A DNA stretch of 64,000 nucleotides from assembly GCF_030546645.1 (NCBI RefSeq), contig NZ_JAUOTO010000002.1, positions 248,001 to 312,000 on the forward strand, written 5' to 3'. Both the position numbers and the translations under genes were made by a program. The notes beneath the pieces were generated by a model that saw only the letters and a program-made list of their open reading frames with translations, was not told the origin of the DNA and ran no database searches. This stretch comes from Flavitalea plasmicola (GTDB lineage Bacteria; Bacteroidota; Bacteroidia; Chitinophagales; Chitinophagaceae). This document shows positions 7,753 through 15,753 of this stretch, piece after piece (position 1 is the stretch's first letter; every line of letters starts with the position of its first letter).

Positions 7753-8856
7753 TTAATCTTTATAAACCGGGAAATCAATGTACGCGTGCTCATCGCCACC
7801 CCAAAAAGCCTCGCGGACATATTTCGCCAGCGGATAGTCCATTCTTAGCCGTTCCGGCAGGTCCGGGTTCGAAGTAAAGCAGCGACCAAAGGCAACAAGA
7901 TCGGCATCGCCCTTTTGTAGGATGGCCTCTGCACCATTTTTGTCAAACCCGCCCGCGGCGATGATTGGCCCTTTGAAGATCTGGCGGAGAAAAGCAGCGG
8001 CCACCGGCGGCCGCCCTTCCTCCAGTGTTTCGGTTCCCATGACGCGGGGTTCGATGATATGCAGGTAGGCAAGCCCGTACCTGTTCAACCGCTGCGCATA
8101 GTAGCCAAATGTTGCCGCGGAATTGGAATCCGAGATCGCCCCCCATTTCCCGCTTGGTGAGATCCGCACGCCAACCCGGTCGCCCCCCCAAACGTCTACA
8201 AGCGCTTCGACCAGCTCAAGCGGAAACCTGACCCTATTCTCGATGATACCGCCATAGGCATCGGTGCGTTTGTTGGTGCCATCCTGTAAAAAAGTGTCCG
8301 CGAGATACCCATTGGCATTGTGCAGTTCGATTCCGTCGAAGCCGGCTTCCAGGGCCCGCCTGGCGGCAGCCCTGAATTGTTCAACCAGTGGCGGGAGCTC
8401 ATCGATGGCCAGCGCCCGATGTGGCGATACGGATACCCACCCCTTTGCAGTAAGCGCTAACCCTTCGAAAGGGACAACCGAAGGCGCGATCGGCGCCTTT
8501 CCGCCGCTAAGATCCGTATGCGATTGCCGGCCATCATGCGAAACTTGCAGAAAAACGAAAGCGCCTTTTTGATGCACGGCCGCCGCCAGTCTTTTCCACC
8601 CTTCCACCTGATCATCCCGGTAAAGGCCGGGCGCCCCGATATAGCCCCGGCTATCGATGGAAGGGTGAACGGATTCTGTGATCATAAATCCACCCAATGA
8701 AGCACGCTGCCGGTAATACTCGATCATCATATCGCTTACGCTGTCATCCGGATTTGCCCTAAGCCGCGTCAACGGTGGATGGACCACCCGGTGTTGAAGA
8801 GGCATGCGGCCTAATTGAAATGGAGAGAACAGGAGCTGCTTCATAGCCATGGTCAT
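7753..8856 (-). CDS. Alkene reductase, Old Yellow Enzyme family (second copy)
   Basis: A 367-residue FMN oxidoreductase paralogous to the next gene downstream. It keeps the active-site pair in ELHNANGYLADTFLQDGTNKRTD, the GGIIENRVRF loop and the FMN phosphate site IIAAGGFDKNGA...LVAFGRCFTSNPDLP. The start may be any of three close Met codons (8856, 8850, 8844); 8844 gives MKQLLFSPFQLG, the best match to the paralogue. The 9 bp gap from the upstream hydrolase and 21 bp to the next gene place it inside the operon. Two OYE copies side by side suggest different substrate ranges. Confidence 0.92.
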   Translation of the reverse strand: MTMAMKQLLFSPFQLGRMPLQHRVVHPPLTRLRANPDDSVSDMMIEYYRQRASLGGFMITESVHPSIDSRGYIGAPGLYRDDQVEGWKRLAAAVHQKGAFVFLQVSHDGRQSHTDLSGGKAPIAPSVVPFEGLALTAKGWVSVSPHRALAIDELPPLVEQFRAAARRALEAGFDGIELHNANGYLADTFLQDGTNKRTDAYGGIIENRVRFPLELVEALVDVWGGDRVGVRISPSGKWGAISDSNSAATFGYYAQRLNRYGLAYLHIIEPRVMGTETLEEGRPPVAAAFLRQIFKGPIIAAGGFDKNGAEAILQKGDADLVAFGRCFTSNPDLPERLRMDYPLAKYVREAFWGGDEHAYIDFPVYKD

Positions 8857-8865
8857 CGTTTTTTG

Positions 8866-9618
8866 TTAGTGTCCGACCTGTGTTGCAGCTGTTTCTATCA
8901 CTGCTGCGACTTCCTTTGGATGAGAGATGAATGCCACGTGACTGGCCTGGATCTCTGTGATTTTTGCATTTGCCCTTTTTGCCATAAAACGTTCTGCGTC
9001 CGGTGGGATCATCCGGTCCTGCGTAGATATGATCGCCCAGGTGGGTCTTCCTCTCCAGGCTGCCTTGGTCAACGGCGTTGTGAACGTAGCCAGACCCGAC
9101 GGTGTCTGCGAACTGGCCATGAAAGCAGCTTGAACATCGGGCAGATCGGGACAGAAATCCTTATGGAATTTGGCGACGTCGTACCAGATCAGGCCATCTA
9201 CGGGAGGCAAAAGGATACCGGATTCGGGATTGGGGGGACCGGATTTCAATAAGCCTATCAATGTCTCCCCGGCATCCGGTGCAAAAGCTGATACGTATAC
9301 CAGTCCGACGACGCTTGAGGTGTCCCCGGCCTCAGTGATCACGGCGCCGCCATAGGAATGGCCGACAAGGATGACGGGTCCAGTCTGGCGAGCGAGTACC
9401 GCCCTCACCGCATCCGCGTCGCCGGTGAGCGTTTGGTTGGCCGTGCCGACCACATCCACATGATAGCCTTTCGCTACAAGGATCTTATAGACCCCGTTCC
9501 AGCCCGAAACATCTGCCCAGGCGCCGTGGACTAACACAATGTTCTTTACTTGCGCCGAAGTGCATGCGGCTACTACAGTCATAAAGGACAGCAGAAGAAA
9601 ACTAATCTTTCGTTTCAT
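8866..9618 (-). CDS. Alpha/beta hydrolase lipoprotein
   Basis: A 250-residue alpha/beta hydrolase with a lipoprotein-type signal (VVAAC, Cys19). It shows the oxyanion region IVLVHGAWADVSGW, nucleophile elbow VGHSYGGA, a late acid in STQDRMIPPDAE and catalytic His in ASHVAFISHP. This matches the EstC/salicylate-esterase-like group often labelled alpha/beta hydrolase. It is unusual in this otherwise cytosolic operon because it should be exported and lipidated. Spacing is 39 bp from the upstream SDR and 9 bp to the OYE gene downstream. Confidence 0.88.
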   Translation of the reverse strand: MKRKISFLLLSFMTVVAACTSAQVKNIVLVHGAWADVSGWNGVYKILVAKGYHVDVVGTANQTLTGDADAVRAVLARQTGPVILVGHSYGGAVITEAGDTSSVVGLVYVSAFAPDAGETLIGLLKSGPPNPESGILLPPVDGLIWYDVAKFHKDFCPDLPDVQAAFMASSQTPSGLATFTTPLTKAAWRGRPTWAIISTQDRMIPPDAERFMAKRANAKITEIQASHVAFISHPKEVAAVIETAATQVGH

Positions 9619-9657
9619 GATCTTTGATTTTATTGTTTGTTTTGAGATTGAAATACT

Positions 9658-10398
9658 TTACCAGGGAATTTCCTGTCCCAGGTGAATAAACTTACCTGTT
9701 GGCCCATTTGCGGCGAGGAGTGCCAGCGCGACGCTGGTCTTCGCACCGTCGGCTATAGTCATCGGCGCCTGTTCGTTGCCGCCAAGTTCCGTCTGCACCC
9801 AGCCAGGATGGGCGGAGTTGACCTTTATTCCCATTGGGGCCAGGTCTGCCGCCAGCTGGATCGTAAACATATTAAGGGCCGCCTTGGCTGAGTTGTAAGA
9901 GAGCACGCGAAATCCTGCGATAGGGCTATCGGGTTGTGCGTGGACGGCCAGCGAACCAAGGATGCTGGAGAGGTTGACGATTCGGCCGGCCGGGCTTTTC
10001 TTTATAAGTGGCAGCAATTCCCTTGTCAGATGGACGATCGAAAAAAAATTGGTCCGATAAATGAAATCGAATTCCTCCTGGGTGGTTTCGGTCGTTTTGC
10101 TTACGAATAGCGTTTCTTTGGGTGCGACAACCGCATTATTGATCAGAATATCAAGTTTGCCGAAAGTCGTTGACAGGTAGTCGGCGGCAGCCCGGCGATC
10201 GGGGTCACTCGTGACATCAAGCTGGATGCCCCGGGCATCGATACCGTCGCCCGTCAGCCGTTCGGCGGTATCTATAGCATCCGCCAATTTTCGTGCCGCC
10301 AGGATGACGATCACGTCCTGTTCTCCCAGTTGTTTGGCAGTTTCGAACCCGATGCCGCGATTGCCGCCCGTGATAAGGGCTACACGTTGATTGGTCAT
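9658..10398 (-). CDS. Short-chain dehydrogenase/reductase
   Basis: Classical SDR of about 246 residues with the NAD(P) motif TGGNRGIG, the structural NNA motif (LINNAVV), catalytic Ser in NLSSILGS and the YxxxK pair in YNSAK, followed by HPGWVQTELGG. The ATG at 10398 (MTNQRVALITGG) is preferred; a Met two codons upstream is also possible. It probably reduces carbonyls or oxidises alcohols, with NADP(H) likely from ARK after the second strand. It lies in the middle of the redox operon. Confidence 0.92.
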   Translation of the reverse strand: MTNQRVALITGGNRGIGFETAKQLGEQDVIVILAARKLADAIDTAERLTGDGIDARGIQLDVTSDPDRRAAADYLSTTFGKLDILINNAVVAPKETLFVSKTTETTQEEFDFIYRTNFFSIVHLTRELLPLIKKSPAGRIVNLSSILGSLAVHAQPDSPIAGFRVLSYNSAKAALNMFTIQLAADLAPMGIKVNSAHPGWVQTELGGNEQAPMTIADGAKTSVALALLAANGPTGKFIHLGQEIPW

Positions 10399-10422
10399 AT
10401 ACAATTTTTATTGATGAATGGA

Positions 10423-11173
10423 TCAGGCCAGGATAAATGTTTTGCCCGCCTCGGGTATCTTCAGTCTGCTCCCCAAACCAAGCGCCATGAACGCCTGTCG
10501 AAGGGTTTCTCCGTTTTCAGAAAAATGCGACCAGCCTTCGAAGTGGACTGGGATGATCGTTGCATCGGGAAAAGCGAAAGCTGTATCCAGCGCGTCGTTG
10601 GCGGGGAAGTTTCGGTTTGGCAGCGCCGGCAAACAGGATCACGAATTGCGGCTTGAACCGGTCGGCAACCGCCTGGACTCCTTCGAAGAATACCGTATCG
10701 CCCGTCAGATAAATGGAGGGTTCTCCATTGTCGGGTGTGAGCATAAAACCCGTGACATCACCCGCGATCGCCTCGATCCCTGCCGGACCGTGCCGGGCGG
10801 GAGTGGCCGTTATCGCGAGCTGCCCGCCATCAGGTGTCGGGATAGAACAGGTTTCCCAAGGCGACAGCCCTTTGACGTTTCCGCCTAACCGGCCCGCCGC
10901 GGCCTTAGTGGAAACAGTCAGCGGGATGCGCATGACGAGTGCTTTCCCGGCTTTATCCAGGTTGTCGGCATGCTGGTCGTGACTAAGGAGTACCCCGTCA
11001 ATTTTGCCAATGTCCGAAAGTGCCGGTGCTGTCAATTTCTCGATCGTATCACCAGGTCCGGCAAGATAATTTCCGGGTGGGTCGAGTGTGGGATCTGTAA
11101 TCATCCGGAGTCCGGCGATCTCCAGGATCACTGTTGGGCCGCCTAAATAAATAAGCTTTGTTGCGTTTTTCAT
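10423..11173 (-). pseudogene. MBL-fold metallohydrolase, frameshifted near its C-terminus
   Basis: Starts at ATG 11173 (MKNATKLIYLGGPTVILEI). The UlaG-like MBL fold is visible: TDPTLDPPG, SHDQHADNLD as the zinc-binding HxHxD-like loop, ARHGPAGI and YLTGDTVF. Near 10625 the frame runs out of family text after ILFAGAA, while the expected C-terminus (PALPNRNFPANDALDTAF, then IIPVHFEGWSHF) continues in another frame to 10423. The junction lies at GCCGGCGCTGCC. The family usually has AA-R-V-PALP there, which could repeat this 12-mer, so a deletion between short repeats is a likely cause. It may be inactive or a sequencing error. Confidence 0.75.
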
Positions 11174-11177
11174 GTGA

Positions 11178-11903
11178 TTATTTTTTGCTGAATTCCAGCT
11201 CCAGGACATCGATGGAGACCATGACGGGATCGAGGTTAAACGAGCCGTCAGCATTCCGCAGGTAGATCCTGCGCGTGAATGGTACCATGAGACCATCCAC
11301 CTGTTTGAAATCGGAGACGTATTGAGAGGAGGGGACAGATTGCAGGATGTCCGGCGCGTAATCGTGACGCCTTAGCAGACCGTCCGGACCGTAGTAGAAG
11401 ATTTGGACGGCATTGTGCGTCTCTATATAATCGGGGAAGGTAACTTCCAGCCTTCTCCAGGTTTCACCCGCTTGCTGCCAGGGATCGAGCTCCCTGGTCG
11501 TATATCCGGGCAGGGTGAAGTTGAAAGGAGCGGTGAAGTAGGTCCACCAAGCGTAGTTGCTGAAGTAATGCGGCTGTAAGTCATTCCATTGCGTTTCCAG
11601 TTTTTCGCCATCGAACGAACGCCGCGGATTGAGCAACACTTCCTTCCGACCGTTATCTCCTTTTTTTAGCGTGAGCCTGGGCGGAGACCAAGTCGAAATT
11701 AAATACGGAGGTAACAGGGAGCAATAACCGGACAGCTGTTTGTGCGTGTTAGCTTCGAAGAATCCGTCGCTAAGCAACCCGGCTTTGCCTTTTATTTCCC
11801 AGATATGTCCAGCAACTTTTAAATGGGCTTTTATGTGGTCGAAATTATTCCACTGGTCGATGCCACCGTGGGCGGCAATGACCTCGTCGAGTAATGTGCT
11901 CAT
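11178..11903 (-). CDS. Conserved protein of unknown function, first gene of redox operon
   Basis: A soluble protein of about 241 residues with no signal peptide. It contains HIWEIKGKAGLLSDGFFEANTH, a beta-rich middle (WWTYFTAPFNFTLPGY, RRLEVTFPDYIETH) and YYGPDGLLRRHDYAPDIL. The pattern suggests a lipid- or ligand-binding beta fold, vaguely like outer-membrane lipoprotein-sorting domains, but I do not recognise the family. The ATG at 11903 (MSTLLDEV) is preferred over 11912 because the predicted sigma-54 transcription start lies only about 10-20 bp upstream. It is 4 bp from the MBL gene. Confidence 0.7.
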   Translation of the reverse strand: MSTLLDEVIAAHGGIDQWNNFDHIKAHLKVAGHIWEIKGKAGLLSDGFFEANTHKQLSGYCSLLPPYLISTWSPPRLTLKKGDNGRKEVLLNPRRSFDGEKLETQWNDLQPHYFSNYAWWTYFTAPFNFTLPGYTTRELDPWQQAGETWRRLEVTFPDYIETHNAVQIFYYGPDGLLRRHDYAPDILQSVPSSQYVSDFKQVDGLMVPFTRRIYLRNADGSFNLDPVMVSIDVLELEFSKK

Positions 11904-11929
11904 AACGATCATTTATTTGAGCTACATGA

Positions 11930-11945
11930 ACCCAATGGCGTGCCG
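11930..11945 (-). promoter_or_regulatory. Sigma-54-like promoter P1 (-24/-12)
   Basis: The minus strand reads CGGCACGCCATTGGGT, compared with TGGCAC-N5-TTGCW. The GG and CAC of the -24 element are present; the -12 element is weak (TGGGT). It is supported mainly by its exact placement, 53 bp below the upstream repeat at 11998-12022, the same distance as at P2 and P3. It would drive the operon from 11903 down to 6509. Confidence 0.5.
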
Positions 11946-11997
11946 CTTTTTCAAGTCGATGGTTTACATGTCATTGCTTTCGCATGCGGAAAATTTA

Positions 11998-12022
11998 TTT
12001 GTCTTATTTCGCTAAATCATCA
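11998..12022 (-). promoter_or_regulatory. Upstream activator repeat, copy 1
   Basis: A 25-bp element beginning TTTGTCTTATTTCGCTAA on the plus strand, 22 of 25 identical to copy 2 at 17479-17503 and related to copy 3 at 18093-18113. It lies about 80-105 bp upstream of the predicted P1 start, the usual place for an NtrC-type enhancer site. Confidence 0.6.
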
Positions 12023-12036
12023 GGTATGTTCGTCAG

Positions 12037-13428
12037 CTATTCGTCTAGGATATCCTTTGCGATACCAAACTTCTTCAGACGTGCTGCCAGCGTCGTAGGA
12101 GAAATATCCAGGAGTTTTGCCGCGCCGTCTATGCCGGAGATGCGGCCTTTGCAGAATTCGAGGGCTGCAAGAATGTGTTCCTTCTCTGCCTCACGAATGG
12201 TCTTGATAGCCTTTCCCAAGTTTGGCGAAACGACATTTAATATTTCTGTGGAAGGTATTTCGATGGACTCGATAATCTCCCCTTTGTTAGTGATCAGGCA
12301 TCTTTCAATAATATTTTCTAACTCGCGAATGTTACCAGGCCATGTGTATCCCTGCAAGGATTGCAGGGCGGCATGCGAAATTCGTTTCGGAGTTTTATGC
12401 ATCTTCACGCTCAGCATACGGATAAAGTGATCTACAAGTAACGGAATATCTTCCTTCCGCTCGCGAAGCGCCGGCATAGTAATGGGAAAGACATTCAATC
12501 TGTAATACAGGTCAAGTCGAAAGCTTCCTGCGGCGATGGCCCTTTCCAAGTTGCGATTGGTGGCAGCAATGATCCGGACATCCGTCTTTATTACCTTGTT
12601 GCTGCCGATCCTCACGACTTCTTTTTCTTGTAATACGTTGAGCAGTTTTACCTGCAATTCCAAGGGTATCTCACCAATCTCATCGAGGAAGATCGTCCCC
12701 CCGTCCGCCTGTTCGAACTTACCGATGCGGCGGTCGGTGGCGCCGGTGAAAGCGCCCTTCTCAAAACCGAACAGCTCAGCTTCGATCAGGGTCTCGGGGA
12801 TCGCAGAGCAATTGATCCTGACTAATGGCTTCGCCCTTCTTTCCGATCGCACATGAATAGCATGGGCCACCCTCTCCTTTCCAGTACCGCTTTCGCCGAG
12901 CAGCAGAACAGAAACGTCAAATGGAGCGACAGTCGCTATCTGCTCTTTCACCTTTTGGAAAAGGGGCGCCCTGCCGATCATGCCGTGGTCGACGAAGTCC
13001 ACGTCGGTAATAACCGGCTCTTTGAGAACTGTTTCTCTATGCAACTGCATTTTGATGTCGTGCTCGTGGCGGTATTTGGCGACTTCGAGCGTCACCAATA
13101 CGTCCTGCTCGCGAAAAGGCTTAACGAGAAATCCGAGGGGTCTCGTCGTACGCGCTTCCATTAGCACACTGTGATTGGAGTTGGCGGACACATAGATAAA
13201 AGGGATATTCCGCGCATTGAGAATGTTGGCCAGATCGACGCCCGTCTCCTGGCCCACCAGGTAAATATCCAGGAATACCCAGTCCGGACACTCGTTATCG
13301 ATCATTTGTAGCGCCTTCGTCACAGATGACGCAATGCCCGTTACGCTGTTGCCGGCTTGCTCCAGGATTATCTTGAGGGAACTGGCGATGATAAACTCGT
13401 CCTCGACGATCAATATTCTGGTTTCCAT
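12037..13428 (-). CDS. Sigma-54 dependent response regulator (NtrC family)
   Basis: A 463-residue activator. The receiver domain has phosphoacceptor D54 (FLDIYL) and K103 (LVKPF). The AAA+ domain carries Walker A GESGTGKE (178-185), the sigma-54 contact loop GAFTGA, Walker B GTIFLDEIGE and the arginine-finger region. A Fis-type helix-turn-helix sits at the C-terminus (GIDGAAKLLDISPTTLAARLKKFGI). It starts 5 bp after the histidine kinase stop, so the two form a two-component pair. It should bind an enhancer and open sigma-54 promoters; the 25-bp repeats nearby are the natural candidates. Confidence 0.95.
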   Translation of the reverse strand: METRILIVEDEFIIASSLKIILEQAGNSVTGIASSVTKALQMIDNECPDWVFLDIYLVGQETGVDLANILNARNIPFIYVSANSNHSVLMEARTTRPLGFLVKPFREQDVLVTLEVAKYRHEHDIKMQLHRETVLKEPVITDVDFVDHGMIGRAPLFQKVKEQIATVAPFDVSVLLLGESGTGKERVAHAIHVRSERRAKPLVRINCSAIPETLIEAELFGFEKGAFTGATDRRIGKFEQADGGTIFLDEIGEIPLELQVKLLNVLQEKEVVRIGSNKVIKTDVRIIAATNRNLERAIAAGSFRLDLYYRLNVFPITMPALRERKEDIPLLVDHFIRMLSVKMHKTPKRISHAALQSLQGYTWPGNIRELENIIERCLITNKGEIIESIEIPSTEILNVVSPNLGKAIKTIREAEKEHILAALEFCKGRISGIDGAAKLLDISPTTLAARLKKFGIAKDILDE

Positions 13429-13433
13429 AGTTG

Positions 13434-15749
13434 TTAGATTAACGCATGTTCTGCGGCCGGCCCTTGTACGTACGGCGCTGAAGTGTTAAAACAAAGGGTG
13501 ATACTTGTGCCGTCGTGCCCCTCGATTTGCACGCGTCCCTGGATCTGGTCTGTTAAACCGCGGATAAGATCCAGGCCCAGGGAGGACTGTCCTTGCGGGG
13601 AACGATATCCAGAGTAAAGTCCGATGCCATTGTCCCGGACTACAAGGACATAATTGTCGCCGTCGGAGACCCGTAATGAGATCGAGACCTTTCCCTGTCT
13701 GTCGTTCGGGAAAGCGTATTTTATGGAATTGGTTACGGCTTCGTTGATAGTAAGGCCCAGAGGAATGGCCATGCCGATGTCGAACACCACCGGGTCGATC
13801 TGGAAGTCAAAGGCGATATTGTCAATTCCCCGATGGCTTTCTCTGAGAAAGCTTACCAATTCCGTTATGTAAGAAAACATCTCGATGCTGGTCATATCCT
13901 CCGATTGGTAGAGTCGCTGATGAATAAGCGACATGGCCTGCAGCCGGTGCTGACTATTGCGGATTGCGGTTATAGCCTGTTCGTTCGTCAAATAGGTGGA
14001 CTGCATGTGCAGAAGACTGATCGTCGTTTGAAGATTGTTCTTCACCCGGTGATGGATCTCACGCACAAACCATTCTTTTTCCTTGAGCAGCAAACCCTGC
14101 CGGTAGTTCAGTGATTCAAGCGACAAGTTTTTTTCATCGATCTCTTTTTGATGCACCAGGAGCAAGCGGTTACTGCGTTGCTTTTGCCGAAAACCAATAA
14201 AAGCGAGGATAGCGATCACGAGCAGAAGACCACTGCCGACCAGGATAAGTCGCTTTTGCGCATTGGACCGGTTCAATTCGGCCTGGCGGACCTTGCCCTT
14301 CCCTTGCAGGTCTGTTATTGACGCTTCTTTTTGTTTTGTTTCATAACTGATCTCCAGTTCCTGGACCTGCCTGTTTTTGGTTGCATTGAAGATCGAATCA
14401 GTGAGTTGCTTGTATTGGGTATAGTGCCGGATAGCTGAAGTATAATTTCCCGCCGCGGAGTCCAATTTGAATTTGGCAAAATAGTATAGCCCAAGTTCAT
14501 CCGGCGCCAAGCTGGCGAACCGAACAACGCCGATGCTTTGCATCATTGATCTGGCCTTATTCAGGCGACCCATTTTGAGATACAGATCTACCAGGGACAA
14601 ACCCGTGCTCACAAGTTTGGCGGTGCCTAAAATGTCGTATCCGTCTTCGCCACTAAACAGACGCCGGGCATCAAAATAATATTTTTCAGCCGCTGCGAAT
14701 TGTCCCAACGTTTTGTAGCTCTCGACATATGCCGAATTTAAGAGTATGGAATAATAGGGGGACGCAGGCCAACCCGCCTTTGTGGATTCATCTAATAGTT
14801 GGATGCTCTCGCGGGCGTGACCTGTGTTCGCGAGCAAAATCGCTTTATCGACGAGTGCCTCAAAATAGTTTAATGAATCGAGATCGGTCCTTAGTTTATG
14901 ATGTAATACCTTATCAAAATAGTATAACGCCTTTTCGTTAAAACCCATCTTGAGGTAAACAGATCCTGTTGCCAGGGCATATTGCACGACAGCGGAAGTG
15001 TCACCGGAGTCATACATTGCTTGCATGCATTGTAGCCTGTATTGCAGCCATTTTTGCGGAAATCCCCTCAATCGGTACACGTGCGCCAGCAGATCATAGG
15101 AATCTTGCAGGTGCCGGAAACCAATCGATTTGTACCTGGTGACGACTTCCAGTAATTCCGTCTCCGCTGAATCCAGACGTCCCTGTGCGAGGTGGTTGTC
15201 AGCAAGGATCTCCAGCGTCCGAATGACTTCCTCTTGATATTGAGGCGATAGTTGCTCATACAGAGCGAGCGCTTTTACAAGACAGCAAGTTTTGTCCTGG
15301 TAATGGGTATAGACAAGACATTCAGCATACCGACGCCAAAGACGGGCTTCATTTGGTATATCCCCGATGCGTCGATAATAGTCCGCCACCTCCCGGAAAC
15401 AATTGCCACCCTTTGGTAGATCTTCGGCTCCGTTTGACTCTAAATAACAATCGGCCTTTAATTTTAGGGTTTCGTTCACCCAATAAGGTGAACCCAGGCG
15501 CCTGCTTAATGCCAATGCATCGTCCAGGTTCCCCATGGCACTGTCAAGATCGTCCTTGTAATTTCCGGGCTTGAAGATGTAATAGCCCGCGAGACGATTT
15601 AGCAACGCCACCCTATTTGTATCGGGTTTGCTTTTTGCCAGTAAAGGGAGAAGGTATCGCGGTGAATCATGTACCACCGGCTGTGAAAGGGCACTTGCCG
15701 ATAAGATCAGTACAAATAAAAGCACCACAGGCGACAGTATCGACTTCAT
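13434..15749 (-). CDS. TPR sensor histidine kinase (HisKA_2 type)
   Basis: A 771-residue kinase with a signal peptide (MKSILSPVVLLFVLILSASALS) and a long periplasmic alpha-helical TPR-like region (about residues 40-440). A membrane segment LILVGSGLLLVIAILAFIGF follows near residue 500. The HisKA_2 phosphoacceptor is REIHHRVKNNLQ, and the HATPase carries NEAVTNSIKYAF and RDNGIGL. It lies between two sigma-54 activators, 4 bp after one and 5 bp before the other, and most likely phosphorylates the receiver-containing one. The signal sensed is unknown; the TPR domain suggests a protein or peptide partner. Confidence 0.93.
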   Translation of the reverse strand: MKSILSPVVLLFVLILSASALSQPVVHDSPRYLLPLLAKSKPDTNRVALLNRLAGYYIFKPGNYKDDLDSAMGNLDDALALSRRLGSPYWVNETLKLKADCYLESNGAEDLPKGGNCFREVADYYRRIGDIPNEARLWRRYAECLVYTHYQDKTCCLVKALALYEQLSPQYQEEVIRTLEILADNHLAQGRLDSAETELLEVVTRYKSIGFRHLQDSYDLLAHVYRLRGFPQKWLQYRLQCMQAMYDSGDTSAVVQYALATGSVYLKMGFNEKALYYFDKVLHHKLRTDLDSLNYFEALVDKAILLANTGHARESIQLLDESTKAGWPASPYYSILLNSAYVESYKTLGQFAAAEKYYFDARRLFSGEDGYDILGTAKLVSTGLSLVDLYLKMGRLNKARSMMQSIGVVRFASLAPDELGLYYFAKFKLDSAAGNYTSAIRHYTQYKQLTDSIFNATKNRQVQELEISYETKQKEASITDLQGKGKVRQAELNRSNAQKRLILVGSGLLLVIAILAFIGFRQKQRSNRLLLVHQKEIDEKNLSLESLNYRQGLLLKEKEWFVREIHHRVKNNLQTTISLLHMQSTYLTNEQAITAIRNSQHRLQAMSLIHQRLYQSEDMTSIEMFSYITELVSFLRESHRGIDNIAFDFQIDPVVFDIGMAIPLGLTINEAVTNSIKYAFPNDRQGKVSISLRVSDGDNYVLVVRDNGIGLYSGYRSPQGQSSLGLDLIRGLTDQIQGRVQIEGHDGTSITLCFNTSAPYVQGPAAEHALI

Positions 15750-15753
15750 AGAT

